NCBI GenBank assembly: GCA_025465405.1
Contig: JAODNL010000661.1
Span: 1-13,660, forward strand
DNA: 13,660 bases
DNA from: Pseudonocardiales bacterium
Lineage (GTDB): Bacteria; Actinomycetota; Actinomycetes; Mycobacteriales; Jatrophihabitantaceae
Direction: 5' to 3'
Shown: one piece after another, positions 7,844-13,660 of the stretch
Layout of the letters: each line of letters opens with the position of its first letter
Numbering within the stretch: position 1 is the stretch's first letter
Program-made: the position numbers and the translations under genes
Notes under the pieces: model-generated
What the model saw: only the letters and a program-made list of their open reading frames with translations
Told to the model about the DNA's origin: nothing
Database searches by the model: none

Positions 7844-9022
7844 TCAGTACGAAGGAAGGCTGGGGTCGATCTGGTTGACCCACGCCGTCACGCCGCCCTG
7901 GACGTGGACCGCGTCGGCGAAGCCCGCGTTCTTGACCGCGGCCAGCGTCTCGGCCGAGCGCACACCGGTCTTGCAGTACATGACGATCTGCTTGTCCTGC
8001 GGCAGCGCGGACAGCGCGTCACCGCGCAGGATCTCGTCCTTGGGGATCAAGGTCGCCCCCGGGATGGAGACGATCTCGAACTCGGCGGGCTCGCGGACAT
8101 CGACGAGGTACAGCGGCTTGTCCGAGTCGAGCAGGTCCTTGAGCTCCTGCGCGGTGATCGTCGATCCGACGGCCGCCTGCTGCGCCTCTTCGGACACCAC
8201 GCCGCAGAACGCCTCGTAGTCGATCAACTCGGTGACGGTCGGGTTCTCGCCACACACCGCGCAGTTCGGGTCCTTGCGGACCTTGATCTTGCGGTACTCC
8301 ATCTCGAGCGCGTCGTACACCATGAGCGAGCCGACGAGCGGCTCACCGATCCCGGTCAGCAGCTTGATCGCTTCGTTGACCTGCAGCGAACCGATCGATC
8401 CGCACAACACACCCAGCACGCCACCCTCGGCGCACGAGGGCACCATGCCGGGCGGCGGCGGCTCGGGGTAGAGGCAGCGGTAGCACGGGCCGTAGTCGGC
8501 CCAGAACACCGAGGCCTGCCCGTCGAAGCGGTAGATCGAGCCCCACACGTACGGCTTGTGCAGCAGCACGCACGCGTCGTTGACCAGGTAGCGCGTGGCG
8601 AAGTTGTCGGTGCCGTCGACGATCAGGTCGTACTGCGCGAACAGGTCCATCACGTTGGACGAGTCGAGGCGCTCCTCGTGCAGGTTCACCGTGACGTACG
8701 GGTTGATCTCGAGCACCGAGTCGCGGGCGGATTCGGCCTTCGAGCGGCCGATGTCGCTCTGGCCGTGAATGATCTGCCGCTGCAGGTTCGACTCGTCGAC
8801 GACGTCGAACTCGACGATGCCGAGCGTCCCGACGCCGGCCGCCGCGAGGTACATCAGCGCCGGCGAGCCCAGGCCGCCCGCGCCCACGCACAGCACCTTG
8901 GCGTTCTTCAGGCGCTTCTGCCCGGCCATCGCGACGTCCGGGATGATCAGGTGGCGGCTGTAGCGGCGCACCTCGTCGACGGTCAGCGACTCGGCAGGTT
9001 CCACGAGCGGCGGCAACGACAC
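7844..9022 (-). CDS. moeZ: MoeZ: E1-like adenylyltransferase/sulfurtransferase
   Basis: A 392-residue two-domain protein. The N-terminal ThiF/MoeB domain adenylates the C-terminal Gly of ubiquitin-like sulfur carriers (MoaD, CysO, ThiS types), and the C-terminal rhodanese domain supplies sulfur to make the thiocarboxylate. Mycobacterial MoeZ serves molybdopterin and cysteine synthesis this way. Seen: nucleotide loop GAGGLGS (47-53), DVVDESNLQRQ (73-83), DGTDN (136-140), zinc cysteines Cys180/Cys183 and Cys254/Cys257, SCAEGGVLG (196-204), and the rhodanese loop CKTGVRS starting at catalytic Cys350. GTG 9022 has GAGGA at 9029-9033, 6 bases away, a good ribosome-binding site. It is 104 bases downstream of the DUF3152 gene on the same strand, the same pair as Rv3206c/Rv3207c in M. 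tuberculosis (recalled). No carrier protein gene lies in the window. Confidence 0.96.
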   Translation of the reverse strand: MSLPPLVEPAESLTVDEVRRYSRHLIIPDVAMAGQKRLKNAKVLCVGAGGLGSPALMYLAAAGVGTLGIVEFDVVDESNLQRQIIHGQSDIGRSKAESARDSVLEINPYVTVNLHEERLDSSNVMDLFAQYDLIVDGTDNFATRYLVNDACVLLHKPYVWGSIYRFDGQASVFWADYGPCYRCLYPEPPPPGMVPSCAEGGVLGVLCGSIGSLQVNEAIKLLTGIGEPLVGSLMVYDALEMEYRKIKVRKDPNCAVCGENPTVTELIDYEAFCGVVSEEAQQAAVGSTITAQELKDLLDSDKPLYLVDVREPAEFEIVSIPGATLIPKDEILRGDALSALPQDKQIVMYCKTGVRSAETLAAVKNAGFADAVHVQGGVTAWVNQIDPSLPSY

Positions 9023-9109
9023 GAGTGATCCTCACTTTGTCAACGGCAGTGCATTCACAACGGCGTGCGCCGTCGCGAACATTCCCCTCCAGTGTCCTCG
9101 GCGCGAGGC

Positions 9110-9127
9110 ACCCGGCCCAAACCGGGT
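9110..9127 (-). other. Small hairpin at the DUF3152 stop codon
   Basis: ACCCGG (9110-9115) and CCGGGT (9122-9127) can pair as a 6-bp stem with a 6-base loop directly after the DUF3152 coding end. No T-run follows on the minus strand, so any termination would be weak or Rho-dependent. A second palindrome, ACGGCG-TG-CGCCGT, lies at 9060-9073 in the same gap before moeZ. Either may be chance in DNA this rich in G and C. Confidence 0.25.
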
Positions 9128-10167
9128 CAGTCGTTCTTGAGCTGGAACTCGCTGTTCTTCGGAGTGTCGGCCTGCTCGGCTCCCGGCGTGCCCTTGATGC
9201 CGGGCGGGAAGGGCCACGGGTTCGCGGCGCACATCTTTCCGGTCGCAGCGGACTTCAGGCCGAGCGTCTGCTGCATCATCACCGGTGCCAGGCCGCCCGG
9301 CAGGCACTGGTGTGCATGCTGGTGCCCCAGGGCGTGGCCGTCCTCGTGGTTGATCATGTAGATGCGGTAGGCGGGCAGGTCACCGACATAGGACGCGTCG
9401 CCGCGGACCCACCGCGCACTGTTCAGCACTACGCGGTTGATCGTGGCCCCGGTCGCCGGATTGGTGGGCGCGAAGCACGACGTCTCGATCGGGATGTCGT
9501 AGCCGCACAACGTGCGCACCGTCATCGGCGAGACGAGCGACACGTGGAAGTCGATCCGACCGGAGTCCACGCGCTGCAACGCGACCGCACCGTGACCGGC
9601 CCAGCTGCGGTTGTCGGATAGCACACTCTGGACGAGCGATGTGAACTGATTCAGATCGATGCCCGTGATGCCGTTCTCGACCTCGATGCTGTACCGGCGC
9701 GGCGTGCCCGTGCCGACGACTGGACCGGTGCCCGGCATGACCCGGAACCTGCCGGACCCCTGCTTGGTGTAGTCGGCGCCGGCCGGCAGCGCGGCGGCCG
9801 ACAGCACGGTGTTCAGCGAGCCCGAACCGGGCGCGTCCGATTTCAGCGCGATGTTCCCGGACGCCGTCGGCGGAGCGGGCTGACCGGACCCGCCGGCGCC
9901 CGGCGTGCTGTGCCCCGGCTTGCCGGCACTGCGCGCGGTCAGCAGCGCAAGCACGCTGATCACGACGAGCACCGGCAGCGCGTACGCCCGCCAGCCGTAG
10001 CGGCGGGCGAAGGCACGCACGCTCTGCCCGAACGTCGGATCGTCCGGGCGGACGCCGAACGTGGCCACGCCACGACGTGCGACGCGCACATCCTCGGCGT
10101 CGCCGCTGGCATCGAGGGTCCGTACGGCCGCCGGCCGCGCGTCGCCCTCGTCATCCCAGTCCGGCAC
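9127..10167 (-). CDS. Membrane-anchored DUF3152 protein with metzincin-type zinc motif
   Basis: A 346-residue protein: acidic cytoplasmic N-terminus (1-60), one transmembrane helix at about 62-77 (AYALPVLVVISVLALL), a Gly/Pro/Ser-rich linker (about 80-105), then an extracytoplasmic DUF3152 domain. The domain holds HEDGHALGHQH (274-284), a full match to the metzincin pattern HExxHxxGxxH, followed by PVMMQQ (296-300), a plausible Met-turn. Cys221, Cys231, Cys288 and Cys313 would fit two disulfides outside the membrane. Catalysis has not, to my knowledge, been shown for this family; a secreted zinc-peptidase role is inferred. GTG 10167 is the only good start; a CAATCT -10-like box lies 6 bases upstream, suggesting leaderless transcription. 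Counterpart of M. tuberculosis Rv3207c by position next to moeZ. Confidence 0.9.
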   Translation of the reverse strand: MPDWDDEGDARPAAVRTLDASGDAEDVRVARRGVATFGVRPDDPTFGQSVRAFARRYGWRAYALPVLVVISVLALLTARSAGKPGHSTPGAGGSGQPAPPTASGNIALKSDAPGSGSLNTVLSAAALPAGADYTKQGSGRFRVMPGTGPVVGTGTPRRYSIEVENGITGIDLNQFTSLVQSVLSDNRSWAGHGAVALQRVDSGRIDFHVSLVSPMTVRTLCGYDIPIETSCFAPTNPATGATINRVVLNSARWVRGDASYVGDLPAYRIYMINHEDGHALGHQHAHQCLPGGLAPVMMQQTLGLKSAATGKMCAANPWPFPPGIKGTPGAEQADTPKNSEFQLKND

Positions 10168-10240
10168 GGGTCAAGATTGCCACACCACGCGCGTCCTCAT
10201 GGTCAACGCACGCTGTCCCGCGCGCCGCGAATCGATGCCC

Positions 10241-11170
10241 TCACGCGGACTTGCGCGCGGCCGCCTTCTTCGCCGGAGCTTTCTTCGCCGCTGCCTTCTT
10301 CGCCGGTGCCTTCTTGGCCGCTGCCTTCTTCGCGGGTGCCTTCTTTGCCGGCTCCGCGGCTGCGATGCTCTTGGACACCGCACTGACCTCGCCGCGTCCG
10401 CGCTTGGCCGCTTCGACCGAGGCACGGAGCGCGGACATCAGATCGACGACCTTGCCCGCCGTCGGTTGAGCCTCCTCGGGCTCGACGACTTCCCGGCCGT
10501 CGATCTTGGCGTCGATGACTTCCTGCAGCGCCTCGCGATAGTTGTCCGTGAACTGGTCGGGATCGAAGTGCCCGGCCATGCTCTCGACGAGCGACTCAGC
10601 CATTTGCAGCTCCTGCGGCCGGATCGAGACATCCTGGTCGAGGAACCCGAACGCCGGCTCCCGCACCTCGTCGGGCCAGATCATCGTCTCCATGACGATG
10701 ACGCCCAGCCGCACCCGCAGCGTGGCGAGTTGTTCGCGGTTGCGGATCGCGACCTTGACGATGCCGACCTTGCCGCTCTCGGTCAGCGCCTCACGCAGCA
10801 GGACATACGGCTTCACCGCGTTCTGCTCCGGCTCGAGGTAATAGCTCTTCGCGAAGTAGATCGGGTCGATCTCGTCCGCCGGCACGAACTGCAGCACGTC
10901 CACCGTGCGGGCCGTTGGCAACGGCAGGTCGGCGAAGTCCTCGTCGTTCAGCACGACGGTCTCGCCGCTCGGCAGCTGATAGCCCTTCGCGATGTCGCCG
11001 TACGCGACTTCTGCCCCGTCGGACTCCGCGACCCGCTTGTAGCGGATCCGGGACGCGTCGCTGCGCCGCACCTGGTGGAAGGAAACGTCCTTCTCCTCAG
11101 TGGCGGTGTACAGCTTGACGCCGATGCTCACCAGCCCGAAGGACACGGTGCCCTTCCAGATAGACCGCAT
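10241..11170 (-). CDS. ku: Ku protein, non-homologous end joining
   Basis: A homodimeric ring that threads onto DNA ends and recruits LigD. Of 309 residues, about 1-255 form the bacterial Ku core: MRSIWKGTVSFGLVSIGVKL at the start, then YFAKSYYLEP (105-114), IRNREQLATLRVRLG (142-156) and FDPDQFTDNYREALQEVIDAKI (202-223), all close to the family. Residues 276-309 form a basic tail of repeated KKAPA/KKAAA units, a lysine-rich extension seen in some actinobacterial Ku proteins and linked to DNA binding. The open frame continues upstream to about 11668, but ATG 11170 begins exactly at the family N-terminus. It is preceded at 6 bases by TACCAT and no ribosome-binding site, hence probably leaderless. 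Divergent from the ligase, whose ATG is 6 bases away. Confidence 0.97.
   Translation of the reverse strand: MRSIWKGTVSFGLVSIGVKLYTATEEKDVSFHQVRRSDASRIRYKRVAESDGAEVAYGDIAKGYQLPSGETVVLNDEDFADLPLPTARTVDVLQFVPADEIDPIYFAKSYYLEPEQNAVKPYVLLREALTESGKVGIVKVAIRNREQLATLRVRLGVIVMETMIWPDEVREPAFGFLDQDVSIRPQELQMAESLVESMAGHFDPDQFTDNYREALQEVIDAKIDGREVVEPEEAQPTAGKVVDLMSALRASVEAAKRGRGEVSAVSKSIAAAEPAKKAPAKKAAAKKAPAKKAAAKKAPAKKAAARKSA
10265..10354 (-). repeat. Six tandem 15-bp units encoding the Ku lysine tail
   Basis: Six consecutive 15-base units based on CTTCTTCGCCGGTGC (plus strand) encode, on minus, KKAPA or KKAAA. Units differ at a few positions; alternating Pro and Ala units suggest duplication of a 30-base pair of units. 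Copy number could vary by slippage without breaking the reading frame. Confidence 0.85.
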
Positions 11171-11176
11171 ACGAGA

Positions 11177-11204
11177 ATGGTAGGGGTGCGCCCGATGCTT
11201 GCAA
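11177..11204 (-). promoter_or_regulatory. Putative leaderless promoter of ku, lying inside the ligase start
   Basis: On minus, TTGCAA (11204-11199), a 16-base spacer, TACCAT (11182-11177) and 6 bases to the ku ATG at 11170 form a good actinobacterial promoter with transcription starting at the start codon. The -10 box is the complement of the ligase ATG and its next codon, so the ku promoter occupies the first ten codons of the ligase gene. Confidence 0.5.
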
Positions 11205-12112
11205 CCGCCATAGCAGCGTTGCCACGCGGCGACGGCTGGGCGTTCGAGTTCAAATGGGACGGCGTGCGCGCTCTGATCGACGTCTCCGAGCGCGGTGTCG
11301 CGATCCGAAGCCGGGTCGGCAACGAGGTCACCGAGGCCTATCCCGAACTGGTCGAGATGGCCGCCGACGTCGGCGACGCGCTGATCGACGGCGAGATCGT
11401 GGCGTTCGTCGACGGCCGCCCCTCCTTCGAGCTGCTGCAGACCCGGATGCACGTCCGATCGGCGGCCGACGCCCGCCGGCTCGCCGCGCCCGCGCCGGTC
11501 ACGTTCGTCGCGTTCGACCTGCTGCGGCGCTACGGCGTCGACCTCACGGGCCGTCCTTACCGCGAACGCCGCGCGACGCTCGAGAGATGGGCGGCAGAGC
11601 ATCCTGGCTGGACCCTCAGCCCGTCCTTCGATGACGGTGCAGCCACCGAGACGGCCGCTCGCGAACACGGACTCGAAGGCGTGGTAGCCAAGCGGACCGG
11701 CTCCGCGTACCGGCCGGGCGCGCGCAGTCCGGACTGGCTCAAACTCCGCTTCGTGCGGGCCGGCGATTTCGTCGTCGTCGGCTGGGAGGCAGCCGCTGAA
11801 CGCCCCGAGGAGTTGAGTTCGCTGGTGCTGGCCTGTTACTCAGATGGGGTGCTGACGTATGCGGGTAAGGCCGGCAGCGGGCTCACGGGCCGCTCCGCGC
11901 GGGAGTTGCAGTCGATGCTCGTGACCCGCGCGGACAGGCCGGTGCCCGGCGTGCCTCCGATCACCGCCGGTCGGGTGGTCCGCTGGGTGGAGCCGAGCGT
12001 CGTCGTCGAGGTGGAGTTCGCGGCGTGGACGCAGGAGCACCGGCTGCGGCAGCCGGTCTTCCGGCGGGCCCGGCCGGACAAGCGCCCGGACGAGGCGGTG
12101 GGCGATGCCTGA
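11177..12112 (+). CDS. ligD: LigD-type ATP-dependent DNA ligase (stand-alone ligase domain)
   Basis: Seals nicks and ends in Ku-dependent joining through an enzyme-AMP intermediate. The 311 residues equal the C-terminal ligase domain of mycobacterial LigD: nucleophile Lys26 in FKWDGVR (motif I), LIDGEIV (69-75, motif III), VAFDLL (111-116, IIIa), LEGVVAKR (166-173, IV) and DWLKLR (186-191, V, Lys189). An OB-fold follows (VVVGW onward) and ends in RLRQPVFRRARPDKRP (289-304). YAGKAGSGL and VEPSVVVEVEFAAWT resemble LigD more than LigC. ATG 11177 is chosen over GTG 11186 and ATG 11195, which would also be in frame; none has a clear ribosome-binding site, and GAGAAT (11173-11178) could be a -10 box for a leaderless message from GTG 11186. 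A far longer upstream extension is a shadow of ku. Overlaps the polymerase gene by 8 bases. Confidence 0.94.
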   Translation: MVGVRPMLATAIAALPRGDGWAFEFKWDGVRALIDVSERGVAIRSRVGNEVTEAYPELVEMAADVGDALIDGEIVAFVDGRPSFELLQTRMHVRSAADARRLAAPAPVTFVAFDLLRRYGVDLTGRPYRERRATLERWAAEHPGWTLSPSFDDGAATETAAREHGLEGVVAKRTGSAYRPGARSPDWLKLRFVRAGDFVVVGWEAAAERPEELSSLVLACYSDGVLTYAGKAGSGLTGRSARELQSMLVTRADRPVPGVPPITAGRVVRWVEPSVVVEVEFAAWTQEHRLRQPVFRRARPDKRPDEAVGDA

Positions 12113-13037
12113 GAAGGTGACCGTCGACGTCGACGGCCGGCAGCTGACACTGTCCAATCTCGACAAGGTGCTGTACCCCGCCACCGGATTCACCAAGGGC
12201 GAGGTCATCGACTACTACACGCGGATCGCGCCGGTCCTGCTGCCATACCTGGCCGACCGGCCGCTCACGATCAAGCGGTATCCCGACGGCGTCGACGGAC
12301 CGTTCTTCTTCGAGAAGAACGCGGCCCGCGGAACGCCGTCGTGGGTGCGTACGGTCACGCTGCCGGCGCCCGGATCGACGAAGGACCGCGAGACGATCGA
12401 CTACATCGTCGTCGACGATCTGCCGACGCTGGTCCGCCTGGCGAACCTGGCGGCGCTCGAGCTGCACGTGCCGCAGTGGAAGGTGCCCAAGCGGGCCCGG
12501 ACCCCGCGCACCGACCTGCTCGTCTTCGACCTCGATCCGGGACCGCCGGCCACCATCACGCAGTGCTGCCAGGTCGCGCTGTTGCTGCGTGACGTGCTCG
12601 AGTCGGACGGGTTCACGCCCCGCGCCAAGACATCCGGTTCGAAGGGCATGCAGCTCAGCGCAGCCATCGACGTCGACGACCAGGACCTGCCGTCGCAGTA
12701 CGCGCACGCGCTCGCGATCCAGCTCGAAGCCGAGCATCCCGACCTCGTCGTCTCCCGGATGACGAAGTCGCTGCGGCCGGGAAAGGTGCTCGTCGACTGG
12801 AGCCAGAACAGCCCGGCCAAGACGACGGTCGCACCGTATTCGCTGCGGGCGCGGGCCGAACCGACCGTGTCGACGCCACTGGACTGGGACGAGGTCACCG
12901 ACGGCACGTCAGGCGGCGAACTGCGTTTCCTCGCTACCGACGTGCTGGAGCGCGTCTCGCAGCGCGGGGATCTCTTCGGCCCGGTACTCGACGACGGCAA
13001 TCGACGCCGATTGACCCCTTCGATGGCTACTCGTTAG
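12105..13037 (+). CDS. ligD: LigD-type primase-polymerase (stand-alone NHEJ polymerase domain)
   Basis: An archaeo-eukaryotic-primase-fold polymerase that fills gaps and adds nucleotides, often ribonucleotides, at ends held by Ku. The 310 residues span one POL domain: LSNLDKVLYP (16-25), FFFEKNA (67-73), LELHVPQW (118-125), catalytic FDLDPGPP with Asp142 and Asp144, TSGSKGMQL (176-184), SRMTKSLRPGKVLVDWSQN with third Asp231, then TVAPYSLRAR (241-250). In M. tuberculosis LigD, as I recall it, the sixth position of SGSKGxH is His; here it is Gln183. No 3'-phosphoesterase domain is attached. The ATG overlaps the ligase stop (ATGCCTGA), with GAGG at 12092-12095 nine bases upstream, so translation is probably coupled. 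Cotranscribed with the ligase. Confidence 0.95.
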   Translation: MPEKVTVDVDGRQLTLSNLDKVLYPATGFTKGEVIDYYTRIAPVLLPYLADRPLTIKRYPDGVDGPFFFEKNAARGTPSWVRTVTLPAPGSTKDRETIDYIVVDDLPTLVRLANLAALELHVPQWKVPKRARTPRTDLLVFDLDPGPPATITQCCQVALLLRDVLESDGFTPRAKTSGSKGMQLSAAIDVDDQDLPSQYAHALAIQLEAEHPDLVVSRMTKSLRPGKVLVDWSQNSPAKTTVAPYSLRARAEPTVSTPLDWDEVTDGTSGGELRFLATDVLERVSQRGDLFGPVLDDGNRRRLTPSMATR

Positions 13038-13085
13038 TAGACTTCGGCGGTTGAGGTTCTGATTGCCGATTCGGGAGATGCCGCG
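13038..13085 (+). promoter_or_regulatory. Leader of the TetR gene: -10-like box and ribosome-binding site
   Basis: TAGACT (13038-13043) fits a TANNNT -10 box; the nearest -35 candidate, TTGACC (13011-13016), is 21 bases away, longer than usual. GGGAG (13073-13077) stands 8 bases before ATG 13086 and is a proper Shine-Dalgarno, which fixes the start. No intrinsic terminator separates the polymerase gene from this one, so read-through is possible. I see no clear TetR operator palindrome here. Confidence 0.4.
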
Positions 13086-13660
13086 ATGTCCAGCGCCGGT
13101 GCAGACTCCGCCGAGCTCGCGCGCGGCGGCCGACTGCCCCGGTCGGCACGCCGCAAGCAGTTGCTCGCGGCGGCCCAGCAAGTCTTCGTCGCGAACGGCT
13201 ACCACGCGGCGGCGATGGACGACATCGCCGAGCGCGCCGGCGTGTCCAAGCCGGTTCTGTACCAGCATTTCCCTGGCAAGCTGGAGCTCTATCTGGCCCT
13301 GCTGGACACCCAGGCCGAAGCGCTCGCCCAGGCGGTCCACGACGCGCTGGCCAAGACAGACGACAACCGCCAGCGAGTGCACGGCGTGCTCTCCGCCTAC
13401 TTCGAGTTCGTGGACCGCGACGACGACGACGGCGCGTTCCGCCTGATCTTCGAGACCGACCTCGGCAACGAGCCGGCCGTGCGCGAGCGCGTCGAGGCCG
13501 TCGCCCAGAAGACGATGCAAGCGGTGGCCGACACGGTTGCGGCCGACACCGGACTCGGGCGCCCCGAGGCCGAGTTGCTGTCGACAGCTCTTACCGGTGC
13601 GGCCCAGGTCGCCGCTCGGTGGTGGCTGGCCAGCGACCGTCCGGTGTCACAGGCCGACGC
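13086..13660 (+). CDS. TetR/AcrR-family transcriptional regulator, truncated by window edge
   Basis: The first 191 codons are present; the stop lies beyond the window. After a short flexible N-terminus, LPRSARRKQLLAAAQQVFVANGYHAAAMDDIAERAGVSKPVLYQHFPGKLELYLALLD (residues 16-73) is a canonical TetR helix-turn-helix, with recognition helix around VSKPVLYQHF. The remaining helices form the ligand-binding core (AYFEFVDRDDDDGAFRLIFETDLG, then TALTGAAQVAARWWLASD), which has no recognisable ligand signature. The N-terminal part closely resembles what I recall of M. tuberculosis Rv3208, and its place after the moeZ/DUF3152 genes agrees. Target genes are unknown; it need not control the NHEJ genes before it. 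Confidence 0.93.
   Translation, partial: MSSAGADSAELARGGRLPRSARRKQLLAAAQQVFVANGYHAAAMDDIAERAGVSKPVLYQHFPGKLELYLALLDTQAEALAQAVHDALAKTDDNRQRVHGVLSAYFEFVDRDDDDGAFRLIFETDLGNEPAVRERVEAVAQKTMQAVADTVAADTGLGRPEAELLSTALTGAAQVAARWWLASDRPVSQAD

Noticed and set aside
7451..9028. 525-codon open frame on plus across moeZ and the DinB-fold gene
   Set aside because: Arg/His/Val-rich translation without family features; the opposite strand holds MoeZ with every active-site motif.
9023..9126. TTGACA at about 9037-9042 on minus as a moeZ promoter
   Set aside because: The match is perfect for a -35 box, but the matching -10 position would fall at or past the moeZ start codon, so it cannot drive the intact gene.
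10061..11176. N-terminal extension of the ligase frame to 683 residues
   Set aside because: The extra 372 residues are antisense to ku and DUF3152 and lack domain character; LigD ligase homology begins at VRPMLA right after ATG 11177.
11171..11668. N-terminal extension of the ku frame to 475 residues
   Set aside because: The extension is antisense to the ligase; Ku homology begins exactly at MRSIWKGTVSFG (ATG 11170).
1..13660. CRISPR array, tRNA, rRNA, insertion sequence, toxin-antitoxin pair or phage defence genes
   Set aside because: I looked on both strands and found no spaced repeats, tRNA-like ends, transposase motifs or typical defence domains; the window reads as ordinary chromosomal repair and metabolic genes.

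Overview
The window comes from a high-GC actinobacterial chromosome. G/C dominates third codon positions, GTG starts are common, and several starts sit 6-7 bases after a TANNNT-like -10 box, as in leaderless transcripts. Gene content and order follow, from memory, the mycobacterial adnB-adnA ... ATL ... moeZ-DUF3152-tetR block (Rv3201c to Rv3208 in M. tuberculosis). I do not assign a genus. I saw no rRNA, tRNA, CRISPR array, insertion sequence or phage gene, and no gene-free stretch longer than about 105 bases.

Layout: (1) 1-4495, minus strand: adnA followed by the first 445 codons of adnB, the two motor-nuclease subunits that resect double-strand breaks. (2) 4589-5872, plus: an MFS exporter, divergent from adnA and tail-overlapping a VOC-fold gene. 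(3) 5841-6568, minus: the VOC protein and an alkyltransferase-like (ATL) protein with Trp in place of the reactive Cys. (4) 6629-7114, plus: a small acidic helical protein of unknown function. (5) 7212-10167, minus: a DinB-fold/maleylpyruvate-isomerase-like protein, moeZ (E1-like adenylyltransferase fused to rhodanese) and a membrane-anchored DUF3152 protein carrying a full metzincin-type zinc motif. (6) 10241-13037: a compact non-homologous end-joining module. Ku is on minus; a LigD-type ligase and a LigD-type primase-polymerase are on plus, overlapping by 8 bases. The Ku and ligase start codons are only 6 bases apart. (7) 13086 to the edge, plus: a TetR regulator cut by the window.

Biologically this is a DNA-repair neighbourhood. 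AdnAB resects breaks toward recombination or single-strand annealing, Ku plus split LigD joins ends directly, and the ATL protein flags alkylguanine for excision repair. The NHEJ module lies between the DUF3152 and TetR genes, whose M. tuberculosis counterparts I recall as neighbours, so it looks inserted into, or retained only in some lineages of, a conserved block. Nothing here is clearly a wholly undescribed system. The most distinctive points are the split, reordered LigD without a phosphoesterase domain, the overlapping divergent start region, and the metzincin-like protein beside moeZ.
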